A DNA stretch of 64,000 nt from Ahrensia marina (lineage in GTDB: Bacteria > Pseudomonadota > Alphaproteobacteria > Rhizobiales > Rhizobiaceae). The stretch lies in the NCBI RefSeq assembly GCF_001293565.1, contig NZ_JXMU01000018.1, forward strand, positions 1 through 64,000, in the 5' to 3' direction. Below the pieces are notes generated by a model. The model did not search any database. It saw only the letters and a program-made list of their open reading frames with translations, and was not told the origin of the DNA. Positions 57,452 to 64,000 of the stretch are shown here, piece after piece (position 1 is the first letter of the stretch; each line of letters begins with the position of its first letter). The position numbers and the translations under genes were made by a program.

Positions 57452-60400
57452 ATGCTAGCCCAAAAACTCACGACCCAAAACACTACCGACGACGAACCCA
57501 CCCAATCTTCCGCAAGCAAGATTTTGGCGGCAGCGCAGCAGCTGACAAAGCATCTGGAAGCAGGTCGCGTACTGGATGCCAAGCTTTTGCGCAAAGCCAT
57601 GCAAGATGCCTATCAAGCCTCAGATGCAGACGGTGCCTGGATCTGGAAAGAGGCCTATGAAGCCGCAGAGATCGCGCAAATTATGATGATGCAGCGCTAC
57701 GGCTTTGCCATGGAGAAATCCGTCGCACACCCGCGCGCCTTTCTAACCATGATCGAAAAACTGGCAGGGCTCATTCCAACACAAACGCGTCGATCCGATG
57801 ACATGGTGGCATTGCAGCAATTCTCCACGCCCCTGCCCTTAGCGGCCATTGTAGCGCAGGCCGCCTGTTTCCAAGACGATGATGTCGTACTGGAGCCGTC
57901 CGCTGGCACCGGTATGCTCGCCGTCTTCGCGGCCCTCAAAGGCTGCCAATTGCATCTCAATGAACTATCCGATCTGCGTCGCGCGCTTCTTTGCAACATC
58001 TTCGATCGTGCCACCGTGACAGATTACGATGCGGCCAGCATCGACGATCGTCTCTCTCGCTCAGTTGCGCCCAGTCTGATCCTGATGAACCCACCCTTTT
58101 CGGTGGCAAAGCATGTCGACGGCAAACACAAATCAGCCACAGCCGATCATGTGCTCTCCGCGTTATCACGGCTACAAACCGGCGGCCGGCTCGTCGCTAT
58201 CACGGGCTCAAACTTTAATCCTGCCACCAAAGGCTTTCGCACAGCCTTTGAACGCATTGCCGATCAGGCAACAATTGCACTGTCCGCACCAATTGCCGGC
58301 TCGGTCTTTGCGCGCCACGGCACTTCTGTGGAAACCCGCCTTACCGTGATCGACAAGAGGAAAGCGGGACAAAACTGTGAAATCAATTCCAAAGCCTTTT
58401 TCCCCTTTATGGAAAATCTGGATAAACTTGCAGAGCTGGTGTTTCAAGAGATACCGCCGCGTTTGGAGCGCGTGACAGTTGCCGAGCCAGCCTCAACTCC
58501 TAACTCGATCCTCTCCATCCGAGATGCCGCCCGCTCTCAAGTGCGCCAAATAGCTGCCAAAGCTTCAGAGCATCCGTTTGACAGCGCTGAGAGCATCACT
58601 CTCGATTATGAGGCGCAGGCAACAGCAAAGTCTGCTTCAACCGCATCACAAGATTCGAACGTCTACGAGGCCTATTCCCTTCAAGCTATAAAGATCCCGG
58701 GCGCAGCCGAGCACCCTACAAAACTGGTTCAGTCCGCCGCCATGGCCTCGGTGGTCCCGCCGCTTCCCAAACACCGTCCAAAGTTGCTCAAGACTGTTCT
58801 CGATGATGGCGTTCTTTCCGGCCCGCAGCTCGAAAGCGTCATCTATGCAGGTGATGCTCACAACACGCATCTCAAAGGCTGGTTCAAATCATCTGAGATT
58901 GCAGGATCACTGCAGGCAGCCAACAAAGAGGATGAAGGCGCGTTCCGCCTGCGCCGTGGCTGGTTCCTTGGAGATGGCACGGGTTGCGGAAAAGGGCGCC
59001 AAGTCGCCGGTATCATCATGGACAATTGGCTTCATGGTCGCAAACGCGCCGTTTGGGTCTCCAAGTCAGACAAGCTGCTCGAAGATGCCAAACGGGATTG
59101 GATGGCACTCGGCGGCCGTGAGAGCGATATCGTACCGCTTGCGAAATTCAAGCAAGGCAAAGAGATCAAACTTGCCCAAGGCATCCTCTTTGTGACTTAT
59201 GCCACATTGCGCTCAGCAGAACGGGAGGGAAAAGCGGCCCGTCTCGACCAAGTGGTCGATTGGCTCGGATCAGATTTCGATGGCGTTATCGCCTTTGATG
59301 AAGGTCATGCCATGGCGAACGCCGCCTCTCAAAAAGGCGAGCGCGGTGATACCAAAGCTTCCCAACAAGGTCTTGCCGGTTTAGCGCTGCAAAACCGCGT
59401 GCCCGATGCGCGCGTGCTTTATGTTTCAGCCACAGGCGCAACTATTGTCTCTAACCTGGCCTATGCCTCGCGTCTTGGTCTTTGGGCGACAGGCGACTTT
59501 GCCTTCAAGACCCGTTCTGAGTTCGTCACATCAATGGAAGCTGGCGGCATTGCTGCCATGGAGATCATCTCACGCGATCTTAAAGCCCTTGGCCTCTACC
59601 TCGCCCGTTCGCTTTCATATGAAGGCGTGGAATACGAGATGCTGGTTCATGATCTGACACCGCAACAGGTGGAGATCTACGATTCCTATGCCGACGCATT
59701 CCAGATCATTCACAACAATCTGGAAAAAGCCCTCGAAGCGTCAGGCATCTCGACCGAAGATGGCTGTCTGAATAGCCAAGCAAAATCCGCAGCGCGCTCC
59801 GCATTTGAAAGTAACAAACAGCGCTTCTTCAATCACCTCATCACAGCCATGAAATGCCCCTCCATTATCAAGGCGGTTGAGGCCGACCTTGAAGCTGGCC
59901 ATTCGGTCGTGATTCAAGTTGTCTCCACCTCCGAAGCGCTCATGGAACGCCGCTTGGCAGAAATCCCAGCTTCCGAATGGGCCGATCTGCACGTGGACGT
60001 GACACCGCGCGAATATGTCATGGACTATCTGATGCATTCCTTCCCAACACAGCTCTTTGAGCCCTACACCGATGAGGATGGCAATCTGCGGTCACGTCCT
60101 GCCGTCGACAGTGCTGGCAATCCAATCATATGCCGGGAGGCCGAGCGCCGCCGCGACGCGCTGATGGAACATCTTGGCCTGCTCGCACCCGTTCAAGGTG
60201 CCCTTGATCAGATCCTGTGGCATTTCAGCACCGACCAGGTGGCTGAAGTGACGGGGCGCAAACGCCGCATCGTGCGCGATGAGGATGGACGATTATCCGT
60301 CGAAAACCGGCCCGGCTCTTCCAATATCGGCGAAACCCTTGCCTTCATGGATGACACAAAACGTATTCTGGTATTCTCCGATGCTGGCGGCACCGGCCGT

Positions 60401-61816
60401 TCCTACCATGCGGATTTGAACGCCAAGAACCAAAGACTGCGTGTTCACTATCTACTGGAACCAGGCTGGAAAGCTGACAACGCCATTCAAGGCTTGGGCC
60501 GTACCAACCGGACCAATCAAGCCCAGCCTCCCCTCTTCCGGCCAACTGCCACCAATGTAAAAGGCGAGAAACGGTTCCTATCAACAATCGCCCGACGTCT
60601 CGACACACTCGGTGCCATCACAAAAGGCCAGCGCGAAACCGGTGGCCAGAACATGTTCCGCGCCGAGGACAATCTGGAATCGAAATACGCCAAAGCGGCC
60701 CTTCGACAGTTCTTCTACAAACTGCGTGCTGGTAAAATCGACGCCTGTTCCTACACAAGGTTTCAGGAGATGACTGGCCTCACCTTGGATGATGACGATG
60801 GCTCCATCAAAGAAAACCTGCCGCCTATCCAGCAATTCCTGAACCGCTGTTTAGCGTTGCGGATCGATATGCAGGATGCGATTTTTGAGGCTTTCACGGG
60901 TTTCCTCAAAACGCTCATTGACGATGCTCGCAAAGCCGGCACGCTTGATGTCGGTCTGGAGACGCTGCGCGCTGAGAAGTTCGAAATCATCGAACGCCGT
61001 GTGATTTTTGAAGACCCCAAAACTGGTTCTGAGACCACAGCGCTGACGATTGAACGCACCGACCGTAATCACCCGCTTACATTATCAAAGGTCAAGCACT
61101 ATGCCAGCCAGATCGACAATGCCGCACTCTATTGGAACAAGGCCTCAAAGCGGGCAGCCCTCTGTCTCAATGCACCAGCCTATATGGATGAGGACGGCGT
61201 TCCCATTCCTCGTTTTGAGCTTGTGCGGCCCATGGGGTCCGACCTCTTCGACATGACCGAGTTTATGAAATCGAATTGGGAGGAATGCACTGATGAGCGT
61301 TTTGAGATGCTGTGGCAGGAAGAGGTCGACAATGTGCCTGATTTCTCGACCTCAATGATCACGATGATCTGTGGTTTACTGCTGCCGATCTGGGACCGAC
61401 TTCCAAGCGACAATATGCGCATTTACCGGCTTGAAACATCGTCTCAAGAGCGCGTTCTTGGCCGCCTGATCACCCAAGACCAATTGATCAATGTCTACAA
61501 TCGGCTTGGTCTTGATTGTAAGCTTGATCTGTCGCCTGAAAATGTCGTGAAGGCGGTCATGGACCAAAGGTTCAGCTTAACTCTGTTAAGCGGAACCAGT
61601 TTGCGTCGCTCCCTCGTTATGGGTCAAAATCGCCTCGAGCTTACCGGGTTTAATCCATCAAAGGCGGCGGACCTCAAACGCATGGGATGTTTTACTGAGA
61701 TTATTCAATGGCGAACACGGCTCTTTGTTCCGCTAGCAGACATGAGCGTGTTGGCTAGGATCTTGGAAGATGATCCCGTTGGTTCACAAGCTCAGCAAAA
61801 GGCAGAAGCTGCATGA
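57452..61816 (+). CDS. DNA methyltransferase fused to a strawberry-notch-like helicase
   Basis: A 1454-residue cytosolic protein. AAGGAG fixes the start at 57452. Around residues 120-330 is an N6-adenine methyltransferase-like domain (motif I VVLEPSAGTGMLAV, motif IV LILMNPPFSVAKH). Around 480-1000 is a superfamily 2 helicase of the strawberry-notch type: Walker A FLGDGTGCGKGRQV near 507, DEGH box VIAFDEGHAM near 615, and QGLGRTNRTNQAQPP as motif VI. The last 400 residues are unassigned. Such fusions are a hallmark of large plasmids and phages in alphaproteobacteria; function is unknown, with anti-restriction and replication support both suggested. Confidence 0.9.
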   Translation: MLAQKLTTQNTTDDEPTQSSASKILAAAQQLTKHLEAGRVLDAKLLRKAMQDAYQASDADGAWIWKEAYEAAEIAQIMMMQRYGFAMEKSVAHPRAFLTMIEKLAGLIPTQTRRSDDMVALQQFSTPLPLAAIVAQAACFQDDDVVLEPSAGTGMLAVFAALKGCQLHLNELSDLRRALLCNIFDRATVTDYDAASIDDRLSRSVAPSLILMNPPFSVAKHVDGKHKSATADHVLSALSRLQTGGRLVAITGSNFNPATKGFRTAFERIADQATIALSAPIAGSVFARHGTSVETRLTVIDKRKAGQNCEINSKAFFPFMENLDKLAELVFQEIPPRLERVTVAEPASTPNSILSIRDAARSQVRQIAAKASEHPFDSAESITLDYEAQATAKSASTASQDSNVYEAYSLQAIKIPGAAEHPTKLVQSAAMASVVPPLPKHRPKLLKTVLDDGVLSGPQLESVIYAGDAHNTHLKGWFKSSEIAGSLQAANKEDEGAFRLRRGWFLGDGTGCGKGRQVAGIIMDNWLHGRKRAVWVSKSDKLLEDAKRDWMALGGRESDIVPLAKFKQGKEIKLAQGILFVTYATLRSAEREGKAARLDQVVDWLGSDFDGVIAFDEGHAMANAASQKGERGDTKASQQGLAGLALQNRVPDARVLYVSATGATIVSNLAYASRLGLWATGDFAFKTRSEFVTSMEAGGIAAMEIISRDLKALGLYLARSLSYEGVEYEMLVHDLTPQQVEIYDSYADAFQIIHNNLEKALEASGISTEDGCLNSQAKSAARSAFESNKQRFFNHLITAMKCPSIIKAVEADLEAGHSVVIQVVSTSEALMERRLAEIPASEWADLHVDVTPREYVMDYLMHSFPTQLFEPYTDEDGNLRSRPAVDSAGNPIICREAERRRDALMEHLGLLAPVQGALDQILWHFSTDQVAEVTGRKRRIVRDEDGRLSVENRPGSSNIGETLAFMDDTKRILVFSDAGGTGRSYHADLNAKNQRLRVHYLLEPGWKADNAIQGLGRTNRTNQAQPPLFRPTATNVKGEKRFLSTIARRLDTLGAITKGQRETGGQNMFRAEDNLESKYAKAALRQFFYKLRAGKIDACSYTRFQEMTGLTLDDDDGSIKENLPPIQQFLNRCLALRIDMQDAIFEAFTGFLKTLIDDARKAGTLDVGLETLRAEKFEIIERRVIFEDPKTGSETTALTIERTDRNHPLTLSKVKHYASQIDNAALYWNKASKRAALCLNAPAYMDEDGVPIPRFELVRPMGSDLFDMTEFMKSNWEECTDERFEMLWQEEVDNVPDFSTSMITMICGLLLPIWDRLPSDNMRIYRLETSSQERVLGRLITQDQLINVYNRLGLDCKLDLSPENVVKAVMDQRFSLTLLSGTSLRRSLVMGQNRLELTGFNPSKAADLKRMGCFTEIIQWRTRLFVPLADMSVLARILEDDPVGSQAQQKAEAA

Positions 61817-62832
61817 GGGGGATCTCATCACGAAACAACATCAACAAACTCTCCCTGAACTTGGCGGTAAGAGCTGAAAGCTTTTGTCGTCATTTTTTCC
61901 CCTCTGGCACCAAGCAAGGCAACTACTGGCAGATCGGCGATACATCCGGCGCCAAAGGTCAAAGTCTTGCCATCCGCTTGTCTGATCATGGCCAAGGAAG
62001 AGCCGGTAAATGGACAGACTATGCGAGCGGCGAATACGGAGATCTCATTGACCTCCTCCATGCCAATCGGGGCGGTTCCTTCAAAGACACACTCAATGAT
62101 TGCTGGTCTTTTTTGGGTGAAACGCCGGACGATTTTGACGCTTCCGATAATGCATCATCGTCCAGCCCTGCCATCAAAACCAATGAGAATATCGGCAACG
62201 CGCGGAAACTCTTCAAACTGGGAAAATCCACATACAAAACTTTGGGATCAGCTTATCTTTTCGGACGCGGCATTAAGCGCTTCGGCCCCGCCCTCAAGTT
62301 CCATCCCTCCGTCTATGTCCGGCCAGACGATCAGAGCGAAGTTCAGCAACATCCTGCGCTCCTTGCTAAAGTCACAAACAATGATGGTGTCATCACAGGC
62401 GTTGCGCGCACGTTTTTGAATCCAAAGACCAAGGGTCTTGCAGAATTCAAGAACCCCAAACGGGCTTTAGGTCAGCTTTATGGCAATGCCATTCGCTTTG
62501 GCAAAGGTGCTTACAGCGATGATCTCATCGTCGGTGAAGGCATGGAGAACGTCCTCTCAATCGGGACCGTGTTGCCCGATCATGATCTCGCGTCTTGCCT
62601 GACCGCCAATCATCTTGGGTTGTTTCAACCACCCTCCAACATCAAGCGCCTTTGGATTGCAAGAGACAATGATGAAGCCGGTGAAATGGCCGCCAAACGG
62701 CTTCGACAGACAGCTGAGAAAATGGACATCTGGGTAGGGGATATTGTTCCTGATTCAGGTGACTTCAACGATGATTTGGAGACTATGGGGACAGAAAAGT
62801 TTGAGGCGTTCATCATCTCACAGATGACGTGA
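61813..62832 (+). CDS. Toprim-domain primase-like protein
   Basis: A 339-residue protein overlapping the helicase gene by ATGA. The N-terminus has a CHC2-like primase fold without full zinc ligands (GNYWQIGDTSGAKGQSLAIR, GKWTDYASGEYGDLIDLL). The C-terminal Toprim domain has LIVGEGMENVLSIG (catalytic Glu) and LWIARDNDEAGEMAAKRL (Asp-x-Asp). It probably primes or processes plasmid DNA with the fused helicase. No helicase domain is on this chain. Confidence 0.88.
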   Translation: MRGISSRNNINKLSLNLAVRAESFCRHFFPSGTKQGNYWQIGDTSGAKGQSLAIRLSDHGQGRAGKWTDYASGEYGDLIDLLHANRGGSFKDTLNDCWSFLGETPDDFDASDNASSSSPAIKTNENIGNARKLFKLGKSTYKTLGSAYLFGRGIKRFGPALKFHPSVYVRPDDQSEVQQHPALLAKVTNNDGVITGVARTFLNPKTKGLAEFKNPKRALGQLYGNAIRFGKGAYSDDLIVGEGMENVLSIGTVLPDHDLASCLTANHLGLFQPPSNIKRLWIARDNDEAGEMAAKRLRQTAEKMDIWVGDIVPDSGDFNDDLETMGTEKFEAFIISQMT

Positions 62833-62920
62833 TTTTCTCGATCTTGCCTAATCGTGCATGACATTCCCGTCGTTACTGCGTCCCTTGAAAAAAAATAGTT
62901 TCGTTCAATCACAAGCACTT

Positions 62921-62964
62921 GCCCAAGAATTGGGCGCTGTGACCACTGCCTCCGAAAGGCAGTG
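62921..62964 (+). promoter_or_regulatory. Two stem-loops upstream of the 63036 gene
   Basis: GCCCAA-GAA-TTGGGC (62921-62935) and CACTGCCT-CCGAA-AGGCAGTG (62944-62964), both perfect. There is no T run after either, so a leader element is as likely as a terminator for the Toprim gene. Confidence 0.5.
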
Positions 62965-63035
62965 TGCCCACAGGTCTTGCCTCAGAACGTGTGCCCAAAG
63001 ACAATAGTGGCAAGTTCAAATTTTGGAGGCAACTG

Positions 63036-63494
63036 ATGATCGGTACTGAAAAGCAAACAATCAAAGACTTGGAAATTCTTGTCGGAACAGTCCGGCACGA
63101 AGTCGGTATTTATTTGGAAATGGCAGGCTATCAACTCGAAGATGACAAGGCCTTGGCGCTCCCTTTTGAACATGATCAAGAAGATGAAGACCGTTGGCTG
63201 GCAATCATGGGAGCAGAGGAACGCATGAGCAATGCCTTAAGGTCTGCCGGTCGGGAAGTGGAAACCGAATTTGATGACCTCTTTCGGCGGTCCATACCCA
63301 TTTGCTCAAAAAGTGTGGCCGACAAAATCGTGTTTGCTAAGACCGTGACGAAACCGGAAGCAGCTCCATCGTGCTGTCAAAGACAAGTTGTAAGTTTCAT
63401 GCCTGATACATGCATTTCCATATTTGCCTTGACCTGTTCCGTTTGGATGGGACGGGCGATGGATCAACGGGTCGGGGCGAGCCCCCTCATCTGA
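63036..63494 (+). CDS. Hypothetical plasmid protein, 152 aa
   Basis: A 152-residue protein with GGAGG six bases upstream. The first 90 residues are acidic and helical (TIKDLEILVGTVRHEVGIYL, HDQEDEDRWLAIMGAEERM). The last 50 (from about VTKPEAAPSCCQ) are Cys-rich and look less like the rest, so the true gene may have been shortened or altered there. No family is recognised. Confidence 0.6.
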   Translation: MIGTEKQTIKDLEILVGTVRHEVGIYLEMAGYQLEDDKALALPFEHDQEDEDRWLAIMGAEERMSNALRSAGREVETEFDDLFRRSIPICSKSVADKIVFAKTVTKPEAAPSCCQRQVVSFMPDTCISIFALTCSVWMGRAMDQRVGASPLI

Positions 63495-63530
63495 TCAGCA
63501 ATGGCTTCTGGTCATAAACATCCCCTGCCC

Positions 63531-63546
63531 GCCAATCAAGATTGGC
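63531..63546 (+). promoter_or_regulatory. Stem-loop in the gap before the last gene
   Basis: GCCAATC-AA-GATTGGC, a perfect seven-pair dyad 136 bases before the ATG at 63682. It continues the pattern of intergenic hairpins in this part of the window. Confidence 0.4.
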
Positions 63547-63681
63547 CGTCATTCCTCGCGAAGCAAGTTTCTGACCACTCTCCATGCTCCGTTTCACTGC
63601 GCTCCTGACGGATGCAAATCAGCTGCCGCAGATCCTTTATCGACCTATCCAAACCGGAAACAGGTCAAGAAGGACAAGAAA

Positions 63682-64000
63682 ATGCTACATCCTGATCACA
63701 CCCACCAAACATCGCAGACAGCAGCCATCATGGATCATCTGGCCATGCACGGCGCACCGCCCCCAGCAGATGAACCAGATCATCGTCATTTGCCCGATGA
63801 CGATCAAATTGATCTCGCTATGGTCAGTCTCTTCGGTTCCCTTCAGGAACTTCTCTCAGGCTCTCAATTGGAAGACGACCTCGAAGAGGTGCTCTGGTCG
63901 ATGACCAATATCTTCCATCGGCGCATAGCCGCACTTTCAAAACGTCTGGATGACACCGATGTTTCGATGAGAGAACTCTTGTCCGCACAGGATGGCTCTG
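63682..64000 (+). CDS. Hypothetical protein, 5' part (runs off the window)
   Basis: GAAGGA seven bases upstream supports the ATG at 63682. At least 106 codons are open to the window edge, beginning MLHPDHTHQTSQTAAIMDHL and continuing with an acidic helical stretch (SLQELLSGSQLEDDLEEVLW, then FHRRIAALSKRLDDTDVSM). No signal or known domain is visible. A plasmid-backbone gene of unknown role. Confidence 0.7.
   Translation, partial: MLHPDHTHQTSQTAAIMDHLAMHGAPPPADEPDHRHLPDDDQIDLAMVSLFGSLQELLSGSQLEDDLEEVLWSMTNIFHRRIAALSKRLDDTDVSMRELLSAQDGS

Noticed and set aside
63584-63904. 106-codon plus-strand frame near the right edge
   Set aside because: It overlaps the better supported frame starting at 63682, which has a ribosome binding site and helical product.
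1-64000. Insertion sequences, transposon ends or CRISPR arrays
   Set aside because: No transposase-like or integrase-like product and no spaced direct-repeat array was seen on either strand; terminal inverted repeats of Tn3 type at the mer locus were looked for by eye and not found.
1-64000. tRNA or rRNA genes
   Set aside because: No cloverleaf with a TTC-arm consensus or conserved rRNA segment was noticed; a tRNAscan run would be decisive.

Overview
The window looks like part of an alphaproteobacterial plasmid or integrative element. Evidence is the VirB-type type IV secretion operon of rhizobial layout, the block of a giant methyltransferase-helicase, a ParB-domain protein and a Toprim protein typical of large alphaproteobacterial plasmids, and MntR, ArgP/ArgO and BTLCP genes of the kind common in that class. 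No rRNA, tRNA, CRISPR array or transposase gene was seen. No replication initiator, relaxase or VirD4 gene is inside the window, so replicon type cannot be decided from here.

Layout: 1-2503 is a mercury locus (merR divergent from merT-merF-merA and the start of a micro-gene). 2582-12589 is a minus-strand VirB1-VirB11 operon with a 48-residue VirB7-like lipoprotein and one unrecognised exported protein. 13388-23877 is a divalent-metal module: a MerR-family regulator with sensor cysteines, two ICMT-like methyltransferases, a CadA/ZntA-type ATPase, a DUF411 protein, an acyltransferase-like membrane protein, and a minus-strand run of DsbA-like, PCuAC, Sco, PCuAC-like, CopL-like and three L,D-transpeptidase genes. 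24027-29918 holds a CDF exporter, a ZIP importer divergent from MntR with a textbook MntR box, two BTLCP proteases, DedA, a Crp/Fnr regulator and a His-rich periplasmic protein.

29940-47411 is a copper island. Eight promoters of CueR type (TTGACC-like -35, 19-bp spacer) cover CueO, a TVP38 protein, a long operon (small protein, cueR, cytochrome c, copC, copD, multicopper oxidase, CopL-like, L,D-transpeptidase, DUF2933-like, DUF411, broken L,D-transpeptidase, cytochrome c, dsbB, dsbA), the copper ATPase with a lone Rieske subunit, a glutaredoxin-MauE fusion, an APC permease, and a set of tiny membrane proteins. cueR itself carries a one-base shift in an A tract, and one L,D-transpeptidase carries a nonsense codon.

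47482-51443 has a fatty acid desaturase, argP-argO and three small exported or membrane proteins. 51529-64000 looks like plasmid backbone: an SRAP protein, the ParB-domain protein, small unknowns, a HipBA toxin-antitoxin pair, the 1454-residue methyltransferase/strawberry-notch helicase, a Toprim protein, and unknowns, with stem-loops in almost every intergenic gap.

The themes most worth following are L,D-transpeptidases repeated inside metal-resistance operons beside DUF411 and CopL-like genes, tiny copper-controlled membrane proteins, the frameshifted CueR amid its own regulon, and the ParB/helicase-methyltransferase/Toprim block.
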